Shown here: positions 1 through 10,497 of the stretch, one piece after another
Position numbering within the stretch: position 1 is the first letter of the stretch
How the letters are laid out: each line of letters begins with the position of its first letter
NCBI GenBank assembly: GCA_020205615.1
Contig: CM035167.1
Span: 59,293,023-59,357,022 of the forward strand
Length of the DNA: 64,000 nucleotides
Direction of reading: 5' to 3'
DNA from: Panax quinquefolius
Lineage: Eukaryota; Streptophyta; Magnoliopsida; Apiales; Araliaceae
Translations under genes and position numbers: made by a program
The notes under the pieces: model-generated
Seen by the model: only the letters and a program-made list of their open reading frames with translations
The model's database searches: none
Told to the model about the DNA's origin: nothing

Positions 1-628
1 AGAACTTCATTATTCCATTTCTTTATTGTTCATTGAATAACTCAGATACTGAAGCTACCCTATACTTGGTGACATTCTTACATTATTCTCGCTTTTTATT
101 ATTCTCGCCGTAATATCCTCGTCATGCATGCTATACTGCCGGACCGGGTTCCATTTTTATTATTCCGCCTTTATTATTCGCTGTAATATCCTCGCTCATG
201 CTATACGTTTGGACTGGTTCCATCATTTATTATTCTCGCATTTATTATTCTGTTGGAACATCCCGCTTGCAGAATTTCACCGACCGGTTCCGTTATTATT
301 ATTCTGTTGAAATAACCGTCTATGCGAAGTACCGCATGCATGGTTATATCTTTTGTTATTCCATTCGGTATTATACTCAGTTGATTAAAATTTTGACTTT
401 TATACTCCATGAAATTAGTAAACAATAATTGTATTCAAACAATAATTGTAATGAGGATTCCTTTTAAGTTTGTATAATCTCTAGCAAACAATAATTGTAT
501 TCAAACTCACAGTTTATGTTTTGTCGTATTGTACACGACAGTTCTATTAGTAAGTTGTATTTGAATTCTGTACCATGTATCTGGCGACCCAAGATGGGTG
601 ATGTATACCTAATTTTGGGGGCGTCACA
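1..628 (+). repeat. 5' LTR of A1, 3' part only
   Basis: It ends GGGGGCGTCACA directly before the primer site. The window opens about 990 bp into the LTR, judged from the complete A2 copy. Bases about 30-350 are degenerate repeats of a unit with TTATTATTCTGTTGGAA. Compared with the 3' LTR, about 0.86 kb holding the hairpin repeats is missing near 418; the junction carries a short extra copy of a downstream motif. The same deletion is present in the A2 5' LTR. Confidence 0.85.
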
Positions 629-630
629 GT

Positions 631-642
631 TGGAATCAAAGC
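631..642 (+). other. Primer binding site of A1
   Basis: TGGAATCAAAGC lies two bases after the LTR and is complementary to the 3' end of initiator tRNA-Met with changes; A2 has TGGTATCAAAGC at the same place, so the GTAT to GAAT change is specific to A1. Confidence 0.8.
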
Positions 643-815
643 TTAGGGATATGTTCCCTGGCTAAGATGTGAGACTAGAACTAGGAGGGAGAGACGTGGA
701 ACTCCTTCGTTAGTAGGACCTACTTAAATTTATTTTGTATTTAAATTGGTTGGTCAGAGTTTAGAGATATTATGTTACATGTCAATTAACCTTTGTTTTG
801 TGGTAGTGTTTGAAA

Positions 816-2080
816 ATGGCATCCGAGAATGTTGAGATTATCAATGGAGTACATGAGACCGTTGAGTCTCCACAGATCAATAATCAGGATAATGTGCAAC
901 CAGAGGACAATACTCCTCATGAAAACAATAACACTGATGAAATGGTGAATGATGGGATGGTCAGAGGCTTTATGCAATTCATGAAACAACAGGCGAAGGC
1001 AAGTCCTGTCCAAAATGCATGTAGAAATACTGATAACTCTCGGACGGTCACCACTAAGCAGTTTAAGGGGAAATTCGTGCAATAATGGGCGAATGCAGCT
1101 CCTGTCCATAATGCAGGTGGAAACAATGGTAACCCACGGTTGGTCACTGCTAAGCAGTTCAAGGAGCTGGGACCACCGGAGTTTTTGGGAAAGCCAGAAC
1201 CACTTATGGCGGAGACATGGATAAAGCAGATTACCAAGATATTTGATGTCTTGGATTGCTCAGAGGAGCATAAGGTTCCATTCGCCACCTTTATGTTGCG
1301 TGAAGAAGGAGATCATTGGTGGGAATCTGTAAAATGTACCCAGCCTGACGCACTTAAGATGTCTTGGGAGAAGTTCCAAGAATTATTCAACGACAAGTAC
1401 TTTCCTGAAAGTATTCGTCACATGAAGGAGGTAGAATTCATCAAGATGGAGCAAAACAATATGACCATGTCACAGTACGAGGCTAAGTTTGCGGAGTTAT
1501 CCCGGTTTGCATCCCATTTAGTCGATAATGAGGAGCGAATGACGCGAATGTTTTTGCGAGGTTTGAAACCCGATATACGTCAATACCTCATTTCTCACAA
1601 ACTTTGTTTATATTCAAATGTTGTGAATTCGGCTCAGTTATTAGAGCGCGATAATGAGTCAGCACAACCAAAAGGCAACGACCAACAACACGATAATAAT
1701 CATACCGTATGGCAATTGGTCATCGTAACAACGATAACCATCGTGGGGATATTATCATGCCAAGAATGGTAACCATTTTGGTGGTAATCATGGCCAAGAT
1801 AATAAGAATGGACATTTTAAGAAGAGAAGGTTCAACAATGACGTGGAGACGTCAAGACCAAAGACCCGTTTCAAAGGAAGAAGAAGCGCCCACCGGTCAG
1901 ATATGTTTCAAATGCGGACAAGAGGGACACATCCGTCCAAACTGTACGCAACAATCCAAAGCATGTTTTAATTGCGGAAGAGAAGGTCACCTAGCTCGAT
2001 TTTGTCGTATGGTGAAGTCAATTCCAACCGGGATAGTGATGCCAAAGGATGTCCTAGATAAGCCAAAGCCGGTAGTTTAA
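816..2080 (+). pseudogene. gag: gag of A1 (broken)
   Basis: Gag forms the particle that packages element RNA. The ATG at 816 is preferred because the same MASENVEI start occurs in A2. The frame is stopped by TAA at 1083 (A2 reads CAA), continues in the same frame through the conserved capsid-like part (FQELFNDKYFPES at about 1375-1415, FLRGLKPDIRQYL at about 1552-1590), and shifts near 1705. The last part, in another frame, carries two CCHC knuckles, CFKCGQEGHIRPNC and CFNCGREGHLARFC, at about 1905-2005, both with all metal ligands. Followed by protease in yet another frame. Confidence 0.9.
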
Positions 2081-2102
2081 GAGAGAGCATTTTTTTTTTC
2101 TC

Positions 2103-2525
2103 GTGACGAGGATCCTGAATAAAATTATCACGGGTAAGTTAATCATAAGCTCTTACGAAGTCTATACCGTGTTAGATACCGGTTTTACTCACTCTTTTAT
2201 TTCACCTAGTTGTGTTCAATGTTTGTACTTAACTCTGGAGAAGTTAAACTTTGATTTATCTATTGAAACTCCATTGGGAGAAACCTTCGTTACCTCCACT
2301 GTTTATAAATCTTGTTTGATTCAAATCGACACTTTCACGTTTCCTGTCAATCTTATCTCTTTAAAAGTACTTGCCTTTGATGTGGTTTTTTTTTTAAACG
2401 ATTGGTTAACTACTCATCATGTTTTTCGTAAGGTTGTTAGCTTTCATATTCCTAACCAACCTATAATGCGAATTCAAGCAACCAAACCACTAAATTCAAT
2501 CATTGTCATATCAAGCCATAAGTAA
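2103..2525 (+). pseudogene. Protease of A1 (decayed)
   Basis: Aspartic protease domain that would cleave the polyprotein. The active-site motif is DTGFTHSFIS near residues 26-35, where relatives in this window have DTGATHS. The usual downstream stretch of this lineage follows (ETPLGETFVTSTVYKSCLIQ). A run of nine to ten T around 2387-2396 replaces the region coding VILGIDWL, so the second half is disturbed; A2 shares the run. The reading frame stops at TAA 2523, before RT. Confidence 0.85.
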
Positions 2526-2734
2526 AGAACCCTGATCCTTTTGTTGATGACTTCCTTGTGTGGAATGCACCGAAGCCAAACTTTCTGTAGGCGACGTTGT
2601 GAATGACGATGACAAGTTGATAGGTATCATTGTGAGGTGCTATCTAGGTTAAGGGATAGAAGTCATAGTTGGTATCAATGTGATGTACTATCCAAGTCTT
2701 GGATGAGAATAACAGTTTTGAATGATATTTCTAT
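2526..2734 (+). other. Filler sequence between protease and RT remnants of A1
   Basis: No retroelement domain is readable here. The stretch about 2627-2680 (GTATCATTGTGAGGTGC, then TCATAGTTGGTAT) resembles the D LTRs just behind their unusual ORF (about 32846-32895). A2 has the same filler, so it is older than the duplication. It may be a patch copied in when pol was deleted. Confidence 0.5.
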
Positions 2735-3230
2735 CATTAATAAATATCTTGACGTATTCCTGAAGACTTCTTAGCCTACCCCAGAGCGTGAAATCAAATT
2801 TTGTATTGACACAAGTACAAAACCCATTTCTTAAACCCTCAAAATATTTCTTCAACTAAAACGAACGTAACATGCGCCAAAGACGTTGACTCGAGCTGTT
2901 GAAGATTACGATCGTACTATTCAATATCATCGTGGAAGAGCGAACGTGGTAGCTGACGTGTTGAGTAGAAGATCGTATGCGTTTATAAGTGCGATGTTGT
3001 TAACACAAAGACTCATTTCGTATAACTTGCAAATGATGAAGATAGAGTTAAATACTCTAGGGACCCACATGACGATAACGAATATACGAGTAAAATCGAC
3101 TTTAATCAATAAAGTTAAAGACGCTCAAGCTACATACCCGAATCTGATGAATGTGAAGAAGAAGGTTCAAGAAGGCGTTATTCTAGAAGCAAGAGTTGTT
3201 GAAGATTGGAAATCTCAACCCTCGATTTAA
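2735..3230 (+). pseudogene. RT start fused to RNase H end and integrase start (A1)
   Basis: At 2735-2840 the sequence reads, with stops, as the linker before RT (LAYPRA, then KPIS-like). It then jumps to the end of RNase H: MRQRRW-like bases at about 2872, followed by DYDRTIQYHRGRANVVADVLSRRSYA (about 2904-2980), the RNase H motif with the late Asp. A start-of-integrase stretch follows (KVKDAQATYPNLMNVKKKVQEG). Everything between RT start and RNase H end is deleted, as is the integrase zinc finger and catalytic core after about 3210. A2 has identical joints. Confidence 0.85.
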
Positions 3231-3540
3231 TTGGCCCATTTGAAATCCTCGATTGAGTAGGAACTGTGGCTTATAGACTCGTTTTACCGCAAAGTATGTC
3301 GCGTGCTCATAACATTTTTAGCGTATCAATGTTACGTAAATATGTGGATAACCCGAACCACATTATTAATTTAGAATCGGATGAGATAACGGATGATTTA
3401 ACGTATGAGATCTCGTGTTAAAATCTTGGATAAGAAGAATCGTATCCAACACTCAAGGGTTATACCTCAAGAGTTAGAATCTGAAATGAAGTCAAGGTAT
3501 CCTCACCGTTTCTAAGATATACAGTATCGTATGTAAATTT
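3231..3540 (+). pseudogene. Integrase C-terminal end, chromodomain region eroded (A1)
   Basis: It starts at the conserved GPFEILD stretch and reads VAYRLVLPQSMSRAHN then SMLRKYVDNPNHII, the signature before the chromodomain in this lineage. A stop interrupts ILD-VGT, and a frameshift falls near 3410 within DLTYE. The core chromodomain bases (KVLWRNH in F and G) are missing here, leaving a direct run from VIPQ to ELESEMKSRYPH. The targeting module is therefore also non-functional. Confidence 0.8.
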
Positions 3541-3555
3541 TTGGCTTAAATTCCA

Positions 3556-3569
3556 TAAAGAGGGGAGAT
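3556..3569 (+). other. Polypurine tract of A1
   Basis: Purine-rich AAAGAGGGGAGATT ends directly at the 3' LTR start; it primes plus-strand synthesis in LTR elements. Confidence 0.8.
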
Positions 3570-4388
3570 TGTGAAACCCCAGATTTTATGAATTAAGAAT
3601 TAATTTTCTTAAAATAATTTTTTTTTATATTATGGTGTGAATTTGAGATAATGTTATAGTTGTGGGTAATATTTATAAATTTTGCAAAGTATGCAAGTTG
3701 TCATATTATATTCGATTGGTCGGGGAATATTCATTTTAAACAGAAAATATTCGTACGACGGCACAATCATTGGTGGACCCCAAAACGGAATTATTGTCGA
3801 ATTGAGAAAACGACAAAAATATTTTATTGAAAATAACGGCGGAAGTTTTACCGTTGATACTGTTGAACTACTCGGTAGTAAAAGTACAGTAATACACGTT
3901 GTTGCATAGTAGCACTTGGTATTGATTATTGATATTTATATGAGAAGTCACTCAGTTTTGTTAAAATATTGCTACAATAGTTGTTGCATAGTATCTCACA
4001 TTATTTGATTCAATTATTGTTGATTTAGAAGTTTTGTTTTATTCACGTAATTAAATAGAAACATCTTTTTATATAAAACAGAATACTTTATTAAAGTTAT
4101 TCTATAAATAGAATATATTATATTCTATTATGCATAGTGTTTTGCATAGTAAAATCTTTTTTATATAAAAAGAATACTTTATTAAAGTTATTCTATAAAT
4201 AGAATATATTATATTTTATTATGCATAGTGTTTGTATAGTGCCCAGATAGTGTTTGCATAGTAAAAATCTTTTTATATAAATAGAATATATTATATTTCA
4301 TTTAAAAGATTTTTTAAATATGGACCGTCATTAAAAGTAAATCAATCTGGACCGTTCATGGATTAGTTACTTATGCATTCCATTTTCC

Positions 4389-4396
4389 TATAAATA
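4389..4396 (+). promoter_or_regulatory. TATA box of the A1 3' LTR
   Basis: TATAAATA, followed by GAAGCTCATTCC and a GA-rich leader; same place in every A copy and in D LTR 3. Confidence 0.7.
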
Positions 4397-5094
4397 GAAG
4401 CTCATTCCTTCATTATTTTCTTACGAATTCAATTTGAACTCTGAGAGAGAAACTATAGAGAGAGACTATAGAGAGATAGAAGAAAAGTTTTCTCTACTTC
4501 ACTACTCTTATATCAAGTATTATTTTACGATAAGGGATATTATTCTTTTGTATTCAAGAAGAGAACTTCTATTATTCTATTTCTTTATTGTTCTGTTAGA
4601 ATAACCTGTATACGCGGGCTACCCTATACTTGGTGACATTCTTTTATTATTCTGTCTTTATTATTCGCGCTTAATATCCTGCATCATGCTATATCTGTAG
4701 GGACCGGTTCCATCATTTATTATTCTGTTGGAACATCCTGTCGGTGTGAATTTCACCCGACCTGGTTCCGTTATTATTATTCTGTTGAAATAACCGTCTA
4801 TGCGAAGTACCACATGTATGGTGATATCTTTTGTTATTCCATTCGGTATTATACTCAGTTGATTAAAATTTTGACTTCTATACTCCATGAAATTAGTGGA
4901 ATATCCTTGAAATTTGCACTTCATCCAGTATCTTTTCGTGGAAATATTCTTCTGAGCATTCTTGAATTTTACTCTACAGAGCAGTATCATGTTGACAATT
5001 TGGACGTTATTGGTTCTTGGACAAATTAATTCTTGAACTTGTTTAATTGAATTCTTATATCATTGTCATCATCCTCATGTTTATGTTATGTTGA

Positions 5095-5400
5095 AAGTCA
5101 TCTCGTATTCAGTAGTGCATAGATGGACTTGGTATGATAATGACCAGGGATTATTCGGTATAATCATGACCGTAATGTTATAAATGATGTAAAAATTAAA
5201 AGTCCTCATTGGCCCGTAGTGCATTGATGGACAGTTTTTGGTATGTTATGGCTATGGATTCTCTTCGGCCAAGGGAGCAAAGATGAATTGTTTTATGGCA
5301 TGATCATGACCATTAATGAATACACAAATATTCTTGGTCCGTAGTGCATGGATAATTGTGGTCGTGATACTAAAGAATATCCTTGGCCGTAGTGCAGGGG
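5095..5400 (+). repeat. Hairpin-type units around GCCCGTAGTG (A1 3' LTR)
   Basis: About five units, each with a left arm, a loop close to GCCCGTAGTG, and a right arm. Examples: TCATTG / CATTGATG at about 5208-5232 and CCTTG / CAGGG at about 5380-5396. Arms here pair imperfectly or with G-T pairs. The same unit type occurs in every chromovirus LTR family of the window. Confidence 0.75.
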
Positions 5401-5949
5401 TGATTCGATGATGTGGAATATTTATTAAGCTGAGTCTCAGCGATAAAAGTGATGAAAAACTTTTTAAATCATAAAAGATAGTAGATTATATTCTCTACTT
5501 GACTCTTTTAATGGATTGCTTGTTCCGCTGCAGTTAAACTTGATGTCTATTGTATTTTATCAGTTTAACATTGTTGGAGGCTAATGATAATTTATTCTGC
5601 ATTATCTTAGTCATAATATTTCTTACTGGGCTAGTTGAGCTCACACTTTCTTTCACTGTTCTCTTCAGGAAATGAGAATATAGCTGGGACGAGTCGGGGA
5701 ACGGACTGATGGTCCAGAGGATAGCATTAGTAGTCCTCACTATTTTGTGAAATAGTGTGATAATAATTGTAATGAGGATTCCTTTTGAGTTTGTATAATC
5801 TCTAGTAAACAATAATTGTATTCAAACTCACAGCTTATGTTTTGTCTTATTGTACACGACAGTTGTATTAGTAAGTTGTATTTGAATTTTGTACCATGTA
5901 TCTGGCGAGCCAAGATGGGTGATGTATACCTAATTTTGGGGGCGTCACA

Positions 5950-6446
5950 CTTGTGCACAATGTAGGGTACGATAGGCTGATCACCTGGAGTACTTGCAGA
6001 GACTGTTTACAATCTATTTAATTGTTAAACCGTCTGATGGTTTTCGATTAAACAATGTAATGTTTAGGGTATCTAACATCCCTTAGTATGCTATTGAGAA
6101 TTCCAGAACTCTTATCTTGATATTCCATTTTATCTCTTGACAATTATTTCAATTGTTGGAAATATTCATACTAATGCTTTTACTTCTGATATATGTTCTC
6201 AACCTACTTTATATACTTGCTGGGAAATTTGTGCTCATTCTTGCTTAAACCTTTCAGTTAAGGCTAATAACGCCGAGGGCTCCGGCAAGGACAAGGGAAA
6301 GTCTAAGATGAAATGATGAGAGTTATTTATGTAATAAGTTATATTTCCGTATATGATGTAATGTAGTGATAAACGCTAAGTTAAAGTTTCAATTTATTTA
6401 AGATTGTAAAGACTTGGGATTTTATTTTGAATAAGTATGTAATAGT
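5950..6446 (+). repeat. H-family LTR fragment (target of A1)
   Basis: Begins CTTGT, the target duplication of element A, and ends ATAGT before the reverse E LTR. It has no chromovirus coding sequence. Bases about 5954-5998 resemble, inverted, 7021-7065 of the neighbouring E LTR (both contain GGCTGATCACCT), so H and E LTRs are related families. In the second block the same stretch is 44580-45076. Confidence 0.75.
6258..6316 (+). other. Coding-like exon in the H LTR
   Basis: A pyrimidine-rich stretch and TTTCAG precede a short frame reading KANNAEGSGKDKGKSKMK then TGA. The related E LTR has a matching acceptor and frame (KAEQTESFKRDKGKAKMDN, stop) with mainly third-position changes in the shared codons. 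I infer a terminal exon or a former one; the upstream exon is not identified. Confidence 0.4.
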
Positions 6447-7367
6447 TGTGACGCCCCCAAATCCGGGTATCTTCCAACCCGACAGATGGTGCTCCACGAT
6501 ACTATATTTCATATAAACATTCCATTGAAACAACAACAAAATGATTGTAATTACTATCATTGTATTACATTCGTAATATATCTTTTCCCAGGTTCATAAC
6601 GGAATACATTCGTTGTTCTTCATAAGTATATTACATACAATACACTAGTCTATTACAAGACGGTTAATTGTCCATCTTAGCCTTGCCTTTATCTCTCTTA
6701 AAACTCTCAGTTTGTTCGGCTTTAGCTACAAACATATGGTTCAAGCAAGAATGAGCATAACTAGCTCAACAAGTCTTAACACAGAATCATATGAATATCA
6801 CATCAACAATTACATGTTTTATTTTCATATCTAAACAATTATTTACGAAGCATTATGAAATACTTGACTAATACTTCTCATATAACAATTCTTGAGTATA
6901 TATAATAGCTTAGGAATGATGAACCGGTCAATAGACCATGAACATACTCTTTTCGTTTTCATACTTGAAAAGGACATCCGACACTAAGGCCATCCATCTG
7001 TCTTTACTTACGAGCACTTCTAGGTGATCAGCCTATTGTACTCTATGTTGATCAACACTCTTACGTTAAACGTATTTACGTTCAACATTTGGCAACCTCG
7101 CGTGCCCATCGAATAATTGATGAAAATACTTTTGTTTGTACATAGACAAACTTACCTTCTCATCCGTACCAAATACTTGGCATAGGATAGCGTTAACAGT
7201 TCTATATCAACAGACTTGTAAACAAATCAATAAACTCTTCAATACTTATCTAGCCAGAATAAAATAAGCATCGACTCTTTTCTATTTACCATTCATGCAT
7301 TTTATAACATGCATCACGTAAAAACTTGGCTAACACGAAGGTCAGACAAGAGTTAAGAAAGACTTGT
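6447..7367 (-). repeat. E-family LTR, 3' part, reverse orientation
   Basis: On the minus strand it ends GGATTTGGGGGCGTCACA (here TGTGACGCCCCC at 6447). Left flank ATAGT matches the right flank of the complete copy at 58491, identifying it as a separate insertion into the H LTR. It is cut at 7367 by element F-A; its other half is not present in this block. Confidence 0.75.
6664..6725 (-). other. Coding-like exon in the E LTR
   Basis: Minus strand: acceptor GTTTGTAG, then a frame KAEQTESFKRDKGKAKMDN and TAA. It aligns in the same phase with the exon-like stretch of the H LTR at 6258-6316. The other E copy (45294-45355) has CAG as acceptor and a complete frame too. Confidence 0.4.
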
Positions 7368-7934
7368 TGTGACGCCCCCAAAATAGGTATACAACACCCA
7401 TTCTGAGACGCCAAATACATGGTACAGAAACAACTATAACTTTATTAATACAACTGTCTTACAAAATACGACAACACTTAAACTGTGAGTTTAAATACAA
7501 ATATTGTCATCTAGACAATATCCACACTCAAATAAGTCCTCATTACAATTATTGATACACTATTTTACAAATTAGTGAGGACTACTAAAAAAACTTCTAA
7601 ACCCATCATTTCGCACCCCGACTAGTACTCGCTACATTCTCGCCTCTTGAGAAGAAAAATGAAACAAAAAGGAAAAGGGTGAGCTCAACTAGCCCATTAA
7701 AGAACATTATGACTAAGATAATATAGAACAAATTATCGTTAGTCCTCAACAGGAAAAAATCTAATAGAATACAATAGACAACTAGTTTTAAATCAATATT
7801 CATAGCGGAAATAATAACTCATTAGAAGAGTTAAGTAGATAATGAAATCTACTATCTTCTATATATGAATTTAAAAGTTCATCGTCGATATTTTATCCTT
7901 GTAACATCAATCAATAAATATCTGGAATCAAATA

Positions 7935-8066
7935 TTCATCTTTGCACTATAGGCCAAAGATATTCATCAGTTGGTCATGTTCATCTAAACACCTGTTCAT
8001 CTTTTCACTACGGGCCAAAGATATTCATCAGAAAATCATTCATCTATGCACTACATGCCAAAGATA
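7935..8066 (-). repeat. Hairpin-type units (F-A LTR)
   Basis: Three units of ATCTTTG, about ten bases like GCCCGTAGTG, CAAAGAT on the minus strand (plus-strand CATCTTTGCACTATAGGCC and so on). One unit (8040) has CTATG against CAAAG and pairs imperfectly. Confidence 0.75.
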
Positions 8067-8304
8067 TTCAGTAATATCATCATTTAGGACTGAGGATGAT
8101 GAAAAATATTTTAAAGAAAATGAATCCAGTGAGACAAAAGAACAAATATTAAGGATTCGTATTATAGTTTTATTCCAGCTCAATAATACTCCATAATAAC
8201 CAATTTTGAAGCAGAATTCAAAAATAAAGATCAAAACATGGATACAATCAAAGATAGTAACCATAATAGACATCTTGGACAAAAAGGAATTTTTTTGTTT
8301 TTTG

Positions 8305-8395
8305 ATGAATAGTGCTGTATTCGTGAATAGTGCCGTATACATGAATAGTGCCATATACGTGAATAGTGCCATATACGTGAATAGTAACCCTAACA
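8305..8395 (-). repeat. TACTATTCAC minisatellite (F-A LTR)
   Basis: Five head-to-tail copies of a unit GTGAATAGTGCCGTATAC and variants on the plus strand, i.e. GGCACTATTCAC on the LTR sense strand. The motif lies between the donor-like site and the hairpin units in all C/F-type LTRs. Confidence 0.7.
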
Positions 8396-8660
8396 CAAAA
8401 AGTTCCAAATTTGATAAAAAGTTCAAACCAATATTTTGGCATAATGATATTGAAGAAAATAATATCATTTCAGAAGAAAATAACATCCCTTACCTCGAAA
8501 AGAATAGTACTTCTGACTAAATTTCGGATATAACGCTGAAAGAAAATTGCACCATATAGCAACACTCAAAGTATCAAAATACTTAAAAAAATACGCTCGA
8601 TATTATAGAGAGAGAAAACTTCATATTCTGGTGTGATTTTCAATTCTAACCTAAGCACCC

Positions 8661-8668
8661 TATTTATA
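8661..8668 (-). promoter_or_regulatory. TATA box of the F-A LTR
   Basis: Minus strand TATAAATA followed by GGGTGCTTAGGTTAG; same context as in C and in D LTR 2. A donor-like AG|GTAAG lies about 170 bases downstream (8489-8495). Confidence 0.7.
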
Positions 8669-9880
8669 GGAAAATGCTTAGAACATCAAAATAGAAAATT
8701 TAATATAATATTAATATAATTTATTAAATTTCCTACGTACACCACCAGCTCACAACATCAGCCACCCACCCACAATAAATAAGAAAAACATTTTTCTTAA
8801 ATAAAACAATTAAAACTTCAAAAATCAATTATTCTGAAACTTCAGAACTTCAATAATTCGTAATAAATAGCTCTTTTAACAGAAAAATTCAAATCTTATG
8901 TCCTTCCATAAGAAATTCAATTTTCTACAACTTTGCAGAAGAAAGGTTTTCCAAATTCCAAACAGAAGTTGACCGAAATCCACAAACGGGTGATTTTATA
9001 GGTTATAATCAACTTTCAGTCAAGAAACGGGCCCACAAACAAGTTTAACATGTTTTAAACAATTTTTCGAACAAAAATAATCTTCCTCCTCATTTATTCA
9101 TATATCCCACATTCATTGTAAAATATCACCATTATTATATTAATAATTAACAAATAATATTACAGAATCACAATACTGGCAACCAGGCCGTTCCCAGGAA
9201 AGAGGGGGCTTTCCAATAAGAATTTCTCCTTACTAGCGCGCAATTAGGTGACCAAACCTCTCCTTAGACAGAACTTTCTAGACATTGCCAATAATGTTAT
9301 CTAGTAATATTGTTAAAATAATATGAATCATCGATCTGATAATGGGAAATATTGGGTAATGACAATTATTAAAACAACAATAATATAAAATATCAACATA
9401 GCAATTATTGAATCAATAAAATAAAATATTGAACAAGAATTACATCAGAACAATTATTGAGTAGTGCCTTCTTACCTAAGAATCAATAATTGGTGCAATA
9501 GCGTGTCTTCTTGTCATGCAACAACAACGCGTATTACTATATTTTAACCACCGGGTATTCCAACAATGATAATTGGTAACAACTTACTACGCCGCTATTT
9601 ATAAACAACTTATACTTGTCGTTTTCTTCATCCAATCGTTTTTACATTATGGGGCCAAGAAAAGATCGCGGCAAATTCATCTGAATACTCCCGATAGGAA
9701 GAATATTCCACGACCAAACGAATATTCTCCGACAACAATGAATATTCTATAACCACTTGCTTATTTAAAATATTTGTGTATTTTACCCATAACTAACCAC
9801 ATTATCAATTTAGCCCTTACTATTTCAAAATAATAAATAGAGAAAATTCAATTTCATTTATAAAAAGTTGGGGTCTTACA

Positions 9881-9894
9881 ACCTTCCCTTCTTA
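9881..9894 (-). other. Polypurine tract of F-A
   Basis: Minus strand AAGAAGGGAAGGTT directly upstream of the LTR start. Confidence 0.8.
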
Positions 9895-10497
9895 TAAAAT
9901 TTCGTCCTCGAAATTGACGTACATACTTGGTGTTTCGAAAATGTGAGGATACCTTGTTTTCATTTCTGATTCCAACTCCCAGGCCATTTCTTCAATATCA
10001 TGGTTCCTCCAAAAAACCTTAACTTGTGGTATAACCTTGGTGCATAGGACATGCTCTTTCCTATCCAAGATCTTAATAGGTACCTCCTCGTACGTTAAAT
10101 CTTCAGCTATCTCGTCAGGTTCTAACTCAATAATGTGGTTCAGGTCCTTCACATATTTACGAAGCATAGATACGTGAAAAACATTATGAACACGAGACAT
10201 GCTTTGAGGTAACGTGAGTCTATAGGCCACATTTCCTACTCGGTCAAGAATCTGAAATGGACCAATAAATCGTGGATTGAGCTTTTCTCTCTTCCCGAAT
10301 CTTGTAACTCCCTTCCATGGAGCAATACGTAACGATACATGATCCCCAATGTCAAATTCCACGTCCTTTCGATGAAGATCCGCATAACTCTTTTGTCGAT
10401 CATGTGCCGTTTGTATACATTGTTGAATCGTTTGGATCTTCTCTGTAGTCATTCGTACCAACTATGGTCCCAACAACGTTGCTTCTCCCACCTCATC
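9892..10497 (-). pseudogene. Integrase C-terminal part with chromodomain (F-A)
   Basis: The frame is open from 10461 down to the stop at 9892. It contains GPFQILDRVGNVAYRL, then SRVHNVFHVSMLRKYV, then the chromodomain-like DLTYEEVPIKILDRKEH and VKVFWRNHDIEEMAWE (about 9955-10100). Chromodomains of this type are known to bind methylated histone H3 and steer integration to heterochromatin. Upstream, two in-frame TAG codons (10480s and 10462-10464) separate it from the core: one replaces the Trp after SPIC and is shared with F-B, the other replaces the Glu or Gln before LVRM and is not. Confidence 0.9.

Larger units (their letters stand above)
1..5949 (+). mobile_element. Ty3/gypsy chromovirus A1, internally deleted, 5' end outside window
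   Basis: The order is LTR, primer site, gag, protease, pol scraps, polypurine tract, LTR. The RT catalytic region, most of RNase H and the integrase core are missing, so the copy could not move by itself. The bases after it (CTTGT at 5950) match the target duplication that flanks the sister copy A2, so A1 and A2 descend from one insertion. Tekay/Del assignment rests on the gag sequence, the tRNA-Met primer site and the integrase C-terminal style. Confidence 0.9.
3570..5949 (+). repeat. 3' LTR of A1, full length
   Basis: 2380 bp, starts TGTGAAACCCC and ends GCGTCACA. Order: AT-rich U3 with several TAGAATATATTATATT repeats (about 4080-4310), a TATA box at 4389, degenerate repeats with TTATTATTCTGTTGGAA (4565-4830), the GCCCGTAGTG hairpin units (5095-5400), and the conserved TTCTCTTCAG acceptor-like site at 5668. 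It is about 0.8 kb longer than the 5' LTR type because the latter lost an internal piece. Confidence 0.9.
7368..9880 (-). repeat. 3' LTR of F-A
   Basis: 2513 bp; TGTGACGCCCCC at the left and GGGGTCTTACA at the right are the inverted LTR ends. It is about 117 bp shorter than the F-B LTR: near 9145 the sequence jumps between two ATTAATAA motifs, removing a T/A-rich stretch. It carries hairpin units, TACTATTCAC-type repeats, a TATA box and a donor-like site, in the same order as C. Confidence 0.9.

Noticed and set aside
6240..6320. H LTR exon as part of a host gene
   Set aside because: It lies between the target duplication of A and the E insertion inside LTR sequence and recurs in the E LTR, so an LTR origin is simpler.
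7865..8196. Overlapping open frames over the hairpin units, repeated in every LTR (for example 7865-8074, 46494-46703, 53954-54163)
   Set aside because: They exist because the repeat unit has few stops; frames on both strands and in two phases are similar, and no domain or conserved start is seen.
8206..8520. 104-codon plus-strand frame in the F-A LTR and its relatives in F-B
   Set aside because: It runs antisense through the minisatellite (repeated NSAIYVNSA) and the donor-like site; explained by the repeat.
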